A DNA stretch of 64,000 nt from Hydractinia symbiolongicarpus (lineage: Eukaryota > Cnidaria > Hydrozoa > Anthoathecata > Hydractiniidae), in assembly GCF_029227915.1 (NCBI RefSeq), contig NC_079880.1, positions 9,451,501 through 9,515,500 on the forward strand, written 5' to 3'. The position numbers and the translations under genes were made by a program. The notes under the pieces were generated by a model. That model was not told the origin of the DNA. It worked only from the letters and a program-made list of their open reading frames with translations, and ran no database searches. Position 1 is the stretch's first letter, and each line of letters begins with the position of its first letter. Positions 21,128-32,149 of this stretch are shown here, piece by piece.

Positions 21128-23431
21128 TTACAGCACTTGACTGTAAACAATGTTTGGTGTATAGCATTTATGCTGAACATACCCTTGTGCTTCTGTTTGA
21201 TGAATCTTTACCTTAACATCTTCAAAGGAACGTGCACGTGAAAATGCAACATATAATTGTCCATGAGAAAAGCATGGCCTGTGAAGATAAATTCCAACTT
21301 TATTAAATGTTTGTCCCTGAGATTTATTAATTGTCATAGCATAGGCCAAACGTATAGGAAACTGACGTCTTCGTAACTGAAAAGGAAGACCAGTGTCAGA
21401 AGGCGCTAATTGAATTCTAGGTATTAGCACTCTTTTACCAGTAGCAACACCAGTAATGATTTCAGCATCAATTACATGTTGCCTTAACTGTTGTACTATT
21501 AATCTAGTGCCATAACATAATCCATGTTTTAAATCTAGATTTCGAAGAAGCATTATTACTGCACCCAGTTTTAGTTGCAAGTTGTGAGGTGGCATACCAG
21601 AAGGTGTAATTGAATTAAGAAACTCGACTGGATAAAGTGCAATTTCTTCAGGATCGTCTGAAACTACAGAGTCAGCACTGTTATATGTTACTCTTTCCCC
21701 TGGAATTTTATTTAATATCTTGTTATTAATATCAAGGGCAACATCATTTGTAGGGGTCAGAATAATCCTACTGGCAAAATCTGCCAAGTTACCATCTCCA
21801 AACACTGCATCAACATGTGATTGATCATTCTGCTCACGGATAATGCAAGTTTCTGGTATTTCAATGCTATTCGTAAATGGCGCTGTTGCTTTTGTAGGTA
21901 AAATACCATCACCAAGTTGTAAAAGCCAGTTTGCAAAAATCTGCTGATTCTGTCCAGCTCTCATATTGTGTGTAAGCTTAAATACCTGAACAGTTGGCCA
22001 AATATAGGAGCTTTTAAGACATGTTTCTACAATTTCAGCAGGTCTGGCTCTCTTTACTACTGGCAAAATTTGTCGAAAGTCCCCTCCTAAAAGAATGACT
22101 TTTCCTCCAAATAAGTTGCCAACATTAGAAATATCCCTAAACATGGTCTCGATAGCTTGAAGGGCATGCTTAGGGATCATTGATGCTTCATCAAAAATGT
22201 ATAAGTCTTGTTGCATCAGGAATGTGGCATGATTACTGGTAGGAGGAACATTGCAAGTACTTGTCTCCACAATCGGCACAGGCAATCTAAAAAGACTGTG
22301 AACAGTCCTCCCTCCATCTAAAAGTGTTGCCGCAATGCCGGTCCAAGCAGATGTACCAACTTTCATTCCTCTGCGCTTTAATTCTTTTATGATGTAATTA
22401 TAAGTGTAAGTTTTGCCTGTTCCACCTGGACCATCGATAAAAAATAAACGGTTATTTTGAGGAGAGTTATTATGGACATTCATAACAACCCTAATGATTG
22501 TATCAGCTGCTTCTAATTGTTCAGGATTTAATGTGGAACGGATATTATCAGCTTCTTGACCAAGATAAACTAAATCAGCTGGAGGTTCTACTGGTGCTTC
22601 TTCTGTTTCAGGAAGACCAAAGTCTGAAAGTCTTTTCCCTGACTGACCTATAATACCAGCTATAAAACCTAGTGCAGCCTGTTCAGCCTGATAATCTTGC
22701 ATAGTACGAAGAAAGTCTTCTATCATACTATTTCTATGGGTAAGCCATAACGTCAAAGGATCATTGACCTCACAATGACTTAAAATAAATGAGAATGTCT
22801 GTCGAAGCTGCCAAGGTGTACCTAAGGTGGCAACTTGTAAAAGAGTGCCATTCCATTCATTATCATCTTGAAGAAGTCCCCTTGCTAAACATGCTTCACG
22901 AAAGGTTGGGAATAACTCTCCATTAAATGTTCTTAATGACTCAAAGGAGGTAGCTCCTGGAACATGAAGAAGTAATATTCTTAAATAAAATCTCTCACCC
23001 TCACTGGGTTGGGCAGAATATAATCTACTGACAATTTTTTCACCACCTCGTTGCCTTGTACACCAAGCATGTTCTTTAAACACAAAATCATATGGTATAT
23101 TGGCATGTAGATGCTTCCGAGCAGCAACATTGCGCTGATTTAATTTAAACCAAGCTGTTAGGTGGGTATCATGTTCATCTGCCCTCTCAAGTGCTGCTGC
23201 TTCATTACCAGCTCTAAAATACACTTGTTGTTGTTCAGGAAGGTGCATTGATAATCGAAAAATAGTATGTGACTGCTTATGTAGCTCAAAAGAAAATAGA
23301 CGCCAGGCAGCTTCGGGAGCTGAAACATACCTAGCATCTAAAAATGTTTTGACTTCATTATGGTCAAGTTTCTCTTGTATTTGTATATTTGCACAGTCAT
23401 GACCTTTATAAATATACTTATAGAGGTACTT
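21128..23431 (-). pseudogene. Helitron RepHel, PIF1-like helicase part
   Basis: The frame is open from the insertion junction (about 23,431) to 21,128, over 760 codons. Superfamily 1 helicase motifs are complete: IDGPGGTGKTYT (Walker A), LYIFDEASMIPK (Walker B), LGGDFRQILPV, and near the end YAMTINKSQGQTF and YVAFSRA. The N-terminal part contains the GHD and EAAWRLFSFELH segments usual between Rep and helicase. This domain unwinds DNA during rolling-circle transposition. The helicase is intact but has lost its continuous link to Rep. Confidence 0.85.
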
Positions 23432-23583
23432 TTGGAACTAAAAACGAACACAACTCTTTAACGACGTTTCGGCCGTACGACGGCCATTTTCAAGTATAGC
23501 TATTTACAATTGACAAATTCAACATTATATACAAAATATCGTACGATATATCATCGTACGATCAAATATTCCGTAGGGGCAAG

Positions 23584-24201
23584 TCAATTATCTGAAAATA
23601 GAAATAATGGCATTGATGCAATATTTCTATTAAGAATTGGCTTATCCCTACGGATTAACAAGCTTTCCTTCAATTCCAAATCAAAATTATTAGATGCGGA
23701 GGAGATAATAGAAAAATTATCTAAAGATGGTCTATTTTTACAGAAAACAACATGCTCCAAAACCGCACTAAGGTTAATAGATTTGACGGATTTTCCAGTC
23801 AAGGCAGAAACGGCCATGTGTTCGCAGGCTCTAACTTTCAAATGTCGCATAGTTTTCCCATAATAGATGGCATTGCAGCCATCACACTGATATTTATATA
23901 CGACTTTTGAACGCAGAGCCTTTGAAACACGGTCCTTAAACCGGAAAAAATTGCCAATTCTACAACCCGATTTGAAAATAACCCTAAGCTTACAGCACGG
24001 AAGATGCTTATCAAATGTTTTAACTAAGTGAGTTCGCAGTTTCAACGATATATTATCCAAATATGGCAAAATAATAAGAACTAGAAATATTGCATCAATG
24101 CCATTATTTCTATTTTCAGATAATTGACTTGCCCCTACGCAATATTTGATCGTACGATGATATATCGTACGATATTTTGTATATAGTGTTGAATTTGTCA
24201 A
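23584..24201 (-). pseudogene. Penelope-like GIY-YIG endonuclease end
   Basis: A 205-codon frame. Central region: RSKVVYKYQCDGCNAIYYGK, then HLKVRACEH, a GIY-YIG nuclease core with the CxxC finger typical of Penelope-like elements. A downstream ELKESLLIRRDKPILNRN segment is the usual C-terminus. The upstream part of the frame is terminal-repeat sequence, so its start is artificial. The enzyme nicks target DNA for reverse transcription. The RT domain is missing. Confidence 0.8.
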
Positions 24202-24212
24202 TTGTAAATAGC

Positions 24213-24262
24213 TATACTTGAAAATGGCCGTCGTACGGCCGAAACGTCGTTAAAGAGTTGTG
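24213..24262 (+). ncRNA. Hammerhead-like motif of the Penelope-like terminal repeat, degenerate
   Basis: Contains stem II (GGCCGT-CGT-ACGGCC) followed by GAAAC and GTC, as in the minimal hammerhead ribozymes of Penelope-like elements. The upstream CUGAUGA core is replaced by TTGAAAA, so cleavage is unlikely. An inverted copy lies at 23,455-23,500. Confidence 0.5.
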
Positions 24263-24310
24263 TTCGTTTTTAGTTCCAAAAGTCTGAACATACACACCAA
24301 TTCAATCAAG

Positions 24311-26576
24311 TTATAGAGGTACTTAACAGATTTTATAGAAACACAGGCCTCAACGTTAATATGTGCGTGATATTTTTCTGTCAAGTAAGGATTGTATGGA
24401 ACAATCCACCTATTATCAAGTTCCATGTTACGAATTTGATATGTTCTACCATTATTCCTTCTTCGATACAGTGGATATCCATTAGCATTTAAAATTGTGG
24501 AATTAGAAAATTCTTTTGGAAAGTTTTTAGAACAATTGCCCTCTTTCATACAAGATGAGTTAGGATTAAGATACCCACATGGACCATGAACCATAGTAGA
24601 CTTACCAATTTCATAAAGATTTTGATCAGCTGGATCTGGTATTTCAGCACAAATAGAAATGTCAATATCATCAGCTGTACGTAATTTATGCTCATTACAT
24701 AAAGTAATAAGCATATGGCAGTGAGGAAGTCCTCGCTTTTGAAATTCTATTACATGAACATATGCCACTGTACGTCCTAAAACATGATTCTTATAAATAT
24801 CTTTAACCAACTGATTTAATTTTAATTTAAAAACCCTAGAGACCAAGTCAGGGCGATCACATGCATAAAGACCAGGCAGTAGGTTTTCAGTTATTTCAGG
24901 CCATTTGGGGTTGCATGTAAAAGTCAAAAAGAGGTCTGGTTTTCCAAATTTAGAAACAATGGCCATAGCATCTAAATAATTCTGATGCATATTCCTAGGG
25001 GAACCAGAAAAGGTTGATGGTAAAATAATCATCCTACCAGGCTGAAGGTTGCGATGCTCAGCTTTTGCATGTCAATGGTCTATAAGACCAACATAAGAGG
25101 CTGCCCTTAACCGTGTTTGGTTTCGACGAATATAATCAAGTCGCTCTCCTTCAACCCTACAATAACAGTCCACTATGTACTGCGGAAAAAGTTTACGGCC
25201 ATAGTGTAGAGAACTAAAATATTGTCTTATTGCAATACGATATACACAAAACTGCAACCTTGTAACGCAATGCCGGGTGGCAGTTTGTCGTTCCAGAACA
25301 TGATTAATAGAATTATGCCAACCTGCATCTCCTCTAGGGAAAAACATTGGGTAAATCATAGGATCTAGGTTAGCAGACATGGTAGATATATTGACTAATG
25401 CATGATCCCTTGGATAGATTACTATGTCCCTTTGAGCAGGGGGAGCACCATCTTCCCCAATGAAAATAGCAGCCACTTCTTCATGAGAAGGAGTATTGTA
25501 CCGCCGTCTATCTGGCCCAGCTTTCATCATCATTTTCACAATAGATGGTGTCCTATTTTCTTGTATAGCCCTTGTGTTTTCCTCTTGTTCTACCTGTGCC
25601 ATATTTTTGTAGCAGCAATGAAAGGTGACTCTCTGTCCATCACCTGCTGAAGAATATGCATTACATCTTGACGACATTGAGCATTTGCTGGATTATCCAT
25701 TCTCGCATTAAATGCTTCACCCGCCTCTATTATATATAACTGACTGTAAGAGGGACGTACATTAGCTGCTGGATGCAAGCAGCCAGCCCGATGATAAAGT
25801 TGTCCACACAGTCTAAAACATGGTGGACCATTCCCCGGAGGTGGTCTTAAGTCTGCACCAAATGAACCAAATGAAAAGGCATTATTGTAAATTCTTATGT
25901 CCTTTTGGAAATGTTTTGCAGCAGGAGTACCCCCAGTTAACAATTCCCTAAGTTCTAAAGGATGGGGTGAAAGAGGTTCTAGTCGAACTTTGCCAGATTG
26001 ACAACACTTAAAATGGTTTTCCCCCACAAATTTTAGTGCCTGACAGTATGGACACAACTTATCCATTGCTCCTAAATTAAATGCATGAACAGGCCTAATG
26101 TGACACTGCCGCGCAATATTAACTTGTCCTCTGCCATTTGCTCTGAGAGCGGCACGGGCTTCTCGCATATAGGCAGCATGTTGTTGCTGCCTAGCATTGC
26201 GAACAATGTTGTCCTCTTCAGCTCTAATTGCAACAGCATGCCTAGCATATGCTCTTCTTTGAGCATCCGCTACATCAATATCATCTGCTAGTCTAGCAAT
26301 AACAGGTGCTGGGGGGCGTTCATCATCTGCAACAACAACATTTTGTTGCAATGGCCTGTTCCTTTCAATGGGATCAGTTGTGTTAGGTTGCTGCATAAAA
26401 AATCTCCCAAAAGCATTAACAACACTTGTAAATCCAGATGACATTTTTCTGAACTCGTATAATAAAGCAAAACATAATAATCTTAATAATCTAAATAATA
26501 ATAAAGAAAAACAAAAAAAAACAAAAACAAATAGCTGACGATGTCGCATCTGGCGCTCCAGGCAGTGAGCTTTCAC
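24311..26576 (-). pseudogene. Helitron RepHel, N-terminal and HUH Rep part
   Basis: The first frame (26,576 to 25,590) holds an N-terminal region with CPYCQALKF and CFRLCGQLYH zinc-like segments. After a frameshift near 25,612 the path continues as AGPDRRRYNTPSHEEVAAIF and DPMIYPMFFPRGDAGW, standard Helitron motifs. A TGA at 25,072 precedes the Rep core: FLTFTCNPKWPEI and VIEFQKRGLPHCHMLI, whose HCH is the HUH motif. Rep nicks the ends and joins DNA in rolling-circle transposition. The Tyr region lies near the insertion junction (KYLYKYIYKGHD, split by the 14-bp duplication). Three separate breaks make this copy non-autonomous. Confidence 0.8.
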
Positions 26577-26725
26577 CAGGAGATAGGCTATAGATAGCTA
26601 AACTAAAACAAAGTAAAATAAAATCAACAAATAATGGAACAAACCAAATTAATTTACAAATATACTTCTCTGGCTAAACTGTTTCTCCAATCAGATCAAA
26701 AATGAAAGCAAAACAGGTCTTCAGG
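26577..26725. other. Upstream flank of the Helitron ORF
   Basis: Short AT-rich stretch. No clear Helitron 5' TC terminus found. Confidence 0.3.
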
Positions 26726-28006
26726 TATTTTTTTGGTCATTTATATAATAATGTAGGATTCACACTGCTGTATCATTTATTTTTTGATAGACGTATGAAT
26801 ATCTGTTACATGAATTAAATGAGAAATACAGTGGATTCTTATTGTAAAGTTCTCATGGCATATGACAATGTGAAACGTACTGAAAAATTTCCTATACATT
26901 AAATTATATATTATAAAGTGTGTTTATTTGACATTTTGTGTGAGATTTTAATGCTAAGAACATTATGTGTGCATGCAAAATGCCTAAATTTTGTCGATTG
27001 GGATTGACGGTTTTACTGCTGTCAGATCTTTTTAAGGAAAATTTTTTGGAAAGGTCATAATTATTGAATTTTAAAAAATTTCTATTTCATGTTCCCGTTG
27101 AGCCTGACGGATCTGTTTGTTTATATTTGCGTTGCCCAGGTACGGTCTTTTACAATATAAACCAATAAGCTTCTTTGTTTAAGCCGTCTTGGCCAATAGA
27201 ACGCTTTGTTTATTTTCTTGCTCGACCGCAGCTTAATGATGACGAAAACTATAATGCGACGTGTTACGGGTGTAAAAAGGCATTATTATAGCATTGCTAT
27301 TGGGTTATTTTAAGAACTAAATAAACCCATTTCTCCCCCAATTTCTCGTATAAAGATACCAAAGTATCACCCTGCATTATTCCATTTTCTAACTGCTGAC
27401 ACAAAATGTTAAAAAATATAACCAGGCGCTTAAAAAACCAATGCTCAAAAGTGTGCCACGGATTTAAAGGTTTACAACATCATTATGGAATATGCAAGAT
27501 ATTTCATTGCTTATAATGTCATACAAAAAATATTGGATCTGTCCACAAAATTTGCAAGAGCTATTGCTTGCAACACAGATAATATTTCATACTTAAATGT
27601 CATCCTTTCAAAAATTTAATTTTAAAAAAAACAGTAAAAACATGAAATAGAAATTATTTAAAATTCAATAATTATGACCTTTCCAAAAAACTTTCCTTAA
27701 AAAGATCTGACAGCAGTAAAACCGTCAATCCCAATCGACGAAATTTAGGCATTTTGCATGCACACATAATGTTCTTAGCATTAAAATCTCACACAAAATG
27801 TCAAATGAACACACTTTATAATATATAATTTAATGTATAGGAAATTTTTCAGTACGTTTCACATTGTCATATTCCATGAGAACTTTACAATAAGAATCCA
27901 CTGTATTTCTCATTTAATTCATGTAACAGATATTCATACGTCTATCAAAAAATAAATGATACAGCAGTGTGAATCCTACATTATTATATAAATGACCAAA
28001 AAAATA
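26726..28006. repeat. Foldback: ~366-bp inverted arms around a 548-bp spacer
   Basis: Arms 26,726-27,091 and 27,640-28,006 are near-identical inverse copies with few mismatches. The outer part of each arm matches the 3' region of the Helitron at 28,324-30,885, up to GTGGATTCTT, but then diverges and lacks the CTAG end. The spacer has no coding region. Confidence 0.85.
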
Positions 28007-28323
28007 AAAGGTGCCCAACAACTGCAGTATATGCGTGACATTTAAAATCTAAATCTAATAAAATTACTTCTCTGACCCTCTGACAAATGTGAAAATTATT
28101 TGGAAAGAAGTTTACCAAAGCATTAACAAAATACATCTAAATAATCTATATATATATTAAATGTCACATACAAAAAAAGCTGATCAAAGTTACACACAAA
28201 TCTCTCTCAATGTATATGTAAAAACCAGTTAGTTTATTGCAAACCCTGTCAACAATCAATCTAACAGTTCATTTTATGTCAATTTTTGCAACAAATTTGC
28301 AACACAAAATACAAATTCTAAAT

Positions 28324-30885
28324 CTTATATATTAATTCCCTTGCGTGAGTAAAACTGTGAGTCCACGACACGGAAATCACGGGTCACTTTCTTATGACGT
28401 GGCTGTACGCTAAAATTTAACTAAAAAGAATAGGGATGTACTTCATAGAAATCGCACATAAGGTGTAAATATATAACCCGCTGCTAATAACGATATAAAT
28501 ATATATACCCTTATGCCAAAAAACTATATGTTAGCATATATATATAGGTATCGCTACATATGAAACGGTATTAGATATTCACAAAGCATACGGACTGTTA
28601 AATGAAGTTCCTAGCATAAAACGGAAATTGTGTTTACGAAAAAGATGGCTGTTCTTTTTTAGTATTCTCTACTCTTTCATTCAAAATAAATCTTTAAAAA
28701 AACATTTGAAGAAGAGCATGGTTTTATAAATTAATCATAGCAAGGTTCTGTAAGGTTTTTTCATGTTTTATTTTCAGTTTTGATTATATTATTGTTGCCA
28801 GACATGTTTTAAAGCTAGCATCATAAAAAGCCAACCACCGCCAACAACTAGCTAGCTAGCTAGGAATATATATATATATGTAGCCATGTTCTTTATACCT
28901 AGCTAAGTCTCCAGTTTATATTTAAGTGACTAGCTATTAGCTGCTGTAGCTAGCTAATGCTAGCTTTAAACTAAAGATTCCCAGTATATATATTCCCACA
29001 AAACACATCAAACGTTATTAACCCTGAAAATTTTAAACATTTTCCTGGGTTTTTTTTGGTTTGCGAAGTTCTTTTCCTCCAAATATTCTGAAAATAAAGT
29101 TCAGAAATTACTTATTTTAAAAATGTAAATTTAATTTGTTTCAAATTGTGGGCAAAAACCTTAATCAGCATGCTAAAAGAACTGACTTTTCTTAATTTAA
29201 AATTACTAAACACAACCATTTTCTTACATTTAGTGTAAACTTTTGTGCGTATGGCTTATATTTAATACACCAAAAGAGCTACTTTGTTGATTTCAATTTT
29301 ATACTCTTTGTAAGCTATTTTTTTCTTCTTTTTGACATTTCTGTTTTACCACTCAATTTTTACATTTTATAAGTTATTTGGAACAGAATGGTATGAAATA
29401 GACCAAAATACCTGATCTTAGTTGTTTTTAATTTACAGGCTGTGTCTGTGAAACTTTAAGGGGAACATTTGGTGGAAGACAATGGCATGACATATACTGA
29501 TAGAACTGATTTTTGTTGTGTTAGATGTTATATCTGAACCTTTTTGACATTTTATGTTAATTTTGTGAGGAAGGACCATATATATATACACAGAAGAAGA
29601 ATTCAATTTTACACCTTGCAAGCTTTGTTTTTCTATATTTTGTATAAATTCTTACTGGGGAGGACTCCTTGCAATATATCGAAATGACTGATCCTTCTCG
29701 ATTTAAATTTGATGTGTTCTAAATCGTATATAGTTTTGGAAATTTTGTGTAAGATTTAATGGGTAGGGGCTAGATGCAATATGTCAAAAAAACTTTTTTT
29801 GTTGAATCAGAAGCACTCCCTACAACCATTCTTTTTTTTACAGTTTGTGAAGCTTTTGTGAGGAAAGAGTGTATGCAATATTATCGAAATAACTGATTTT
29901 TGTTGCAAACTGTTTTTCTTTGGCATTTTGGATTAAAATATTGTTGTAGAGGGCATATGCAGTAGATATATGTACTGAAATAGTTAAATTTTGCAAACTT
30001 TCATTTTGTCGTTACCTCTCATTTTTTACATTTTGATTAAACTTTTGTGGGAGACCGTCGGTATGCGAAGGACCAAAATAAGAGATTTTAGTATTATTTA
30101 GAATTTGTATTTTGTGTTGCAAAATTGGTGCAAAAATTGACATAAAATGAACTTATATACAGATTGATTGCTGTTGTTTAACATGACTCATTATGACTTA
30201 TATATATATTTTATGAAAATTTGTGACAGAATACTATGTGAGATTTGAAATTTTTTTTACTTTATTGATGGTAAAACAGCATGCAAATTGCTAAAAGGAC
30301 TTTATTAATTTTAGATTTAAACACCGTTATTTTGTTGGCATTTTGTCTAAAGTTTGGTGAGGAAGGACTGTATGCAATATATCAAATAATGTTTTATTGC
30401 ATTATAATTTGTCCTTGCAAATCCCTTTTTTTACACCGTAGATAAAAAATTCTGTCAGAGGCACAATTTATTGTTTATTTTTCACATTGTGTGTCAACCT
30501 TTGGCAGGGTTTGCAATAAACTAACTGATTTTAACATATACAATGAGAGAGATTTGTGTTTGACATTGATCAGCTTTTTTGTATATATGTGGCGTTTTGA
30601 GTGATTTAAATTTTATGGGTGAGATGTATGTTGAAATGCTTTTGGAAACTTCTTTCTGAATAATTTTCGCATTTGTCAGATGGTCAGAGCAAGTAATTTT
30701 AGTAGATTTAGATTTTAAATGTCACATAAATACTGCAGTTGTTGAAAACCTTTAATTTTTTTGGTCATTCATATAATAATGCAGATGTAAGATGCGCACT
30801 GCTGTATTGTTTGTTTTTTGATGGACATATATCTGCTACATAAATTAAATGGAATACAGTGGATTCTTCCACGGGAAACAGCTAG
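28324..30885 (+). mobile_element. Complete non-autonomous Helitron, 2.56 kb
   Basis: Begins TCTTATATATTAATTCCC after an A (28,323) and ends with a GTGGA/TCCAC hairpin, then GGGAAACAGCTAG followed by T (30,886). This is the TC...CTRR layout inserted between A and T expected for Helitrons. The interior is AT-rich with degenerate repeats of about 110-120 bp containing GAGGAAGGAC-like and CAATATATCGAAAT-like segments (29,300-30,500). No coding region. Confidence 0.75.
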
Positions 30886-31524
30886 TAATCTATATATATA
30901 TTAAATTCTCTTATTTTGGTCAATTGCATATCCACAGTCTCCCACAAAAATTTAATCAAAATGTAAAGGATGAGAGGTTGACAACAAAATCCAAATTTGC
31001 AAAATTGTAATTATAGGGGATAAAACAATATTTTAATCCAAAATGCAAAAGAAAAACAGTTTGCAACGAAAATAAGTTATTTTGATGGTATTGCATACAA
31101 TCTTTTCCCACAAAAGCTTCACAAAGTTTAAAAATGGATGCAGGGAGTACTTCTGATTCAACAAAAATTAGTTTTTTTGACGTTTTGCATGTTGTCCTTA
31201 ACCATTAAATCTTACACAAAATGTCAAAAAACTACGATTTGGAACGCATCAAATTTAAATCACGAAGGATCAGTCATTTCGGTATATTGCACAGAGTTTC
31301 TCATTTAAATGTATAAAAACACGAGTGCCTTGCAAGATGTAAAGTCAAATTATACAAAAATTAGTTCTTCCAGTATATATATTGCATAATCCTTTTGCCA
31401 CAAAAGTTAACAAAAAACTTCAAAAAAACACACACAACAGTTTGTATAGATTACATACAGTATATATATATATATGAACGAACACAAATACGGTTTTATC
31501 CAGTTATTCCAGAAACATATACGT

Positions 31525-31964
31525 AAACACAATTTAATAAGGGAATAATAAGCAACAACAAATCAGTAAGAATGACAAAAGTTATTAATACGTAATATTT
31601 TTATAATATATTTGATTCGTTGTTGTTGGAAAAGGAAAAGTTTTGGATAGGAACGTTGGTGACGCAGCATTGCGGTCTAAACGGAACCCACGATTGGAAC
31701 CGAAAAAAAACGTACGGACAAAGAGAAACCATCCTCTTAATAAGTGAACGCTGTAGAAACCATCTAGTTGGTGATAATATATTTTATTGTTTTTAATTAC
31801 TTTCCTTTTTATGTTACCAAGGCAACGTTTTTAATAGTATATATTTTAGTTTTTACCAAATTGTAAGTATTCGTTTGACAAAGTTGGCTGATATACCAAC
31901 GAAATATTACGTATTAATAACTTTTGTCATTCTTACTGATTTGTTGGTTATTCCCTTATTAAAT

Positions 31965-31972
<8 letters not shown>
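31525..31972. repeat. Small palindromic (MITE-like) repeat
   Basis: Arms of about 70 bp (31,525-31,605 and 31,900-31,972), each including AATAAGGGAATAA and CAGTAAGAATGACAAAAG or the inverse, enclose about 295 bp. No coding region. Confidence 0.7.

Positions 31973-32053
<81 letters not shown>
31969..32053. repeat. AT dinucleotide microsatellite, ~42 units
   Basis: An uninterrupted TA/AT run of about 85 bp. It directly abuts the end of the palindromic repeat. Open frames across it are artefacts. Confidence 0.95.
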
Positions 32054-32055
<2 letters not shown>

Positions 32056-32149
32056 GGAAAGTCACCCCAGCCTTCCCTGTATGTTTTTTACTCTAAATGT
32101 AAAAAAAATGTAACTCCTTCCTCCGAATCACCACACTTAAACTATATAC

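Larger units (their letters stand above)
23432..24310 (-). mobile_element. Penelope-like element fragment with inverted terminal repeats
   Basis: Inserted in the Helitron ORF and flanked by a 14-bp direct repeat, TTATAGAGGTACTT (23,418-23,431 and 24,311-24,324). Arms of about 200 bp are inverted copies, both with the GGCCGTCGTACGGCCGAAACGTC signature of Penelope-like terminal repeats. Between them, on the minus strand, lies a GIY-YIG endonuclease coding end. The reverse transcriptase is absent, so this is a 5'-truncated insertion. Confidence 0.8.
21128..26576 (-). mobile_element. Autonomous Helitron coding region, split by a Penelope-like insertion
   Basis: One long minus-strand reading path encodes a zinc/N-terminal region, an HUH Rep domain and a PIF1-like helicase, the RepHel arrangement of Helitrons. 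It is interrupted by a frameshift near 25,612, a TGA at 25,072-25,074 and an insertion at 23,432-24,310. A Helitron 3' end lies on the same strand at 17,819. The 5' end was not located. Confidence 0.8.
30886..32149 (-). mobile_element. Second Helitron copy, 3' part, inverted
   Basis: 30,900-31,310 is an inverse copy of 29,640-30,075. With 35,395-35,957 it forms a second copy of the same Helitron on the minus strand, split by the DNA transposon at 32,150. A small palindromic insertion and an AT microsatellite also lie in it. Its 3' CTAG end is missing. Confidence 0.6.

Noticed and set aside
23510-23863. 117-codon plus-strand frame in the Penelope-like insertion
   Set aside because: Antisense of the GIY-YIG coding region and terminal repeat.
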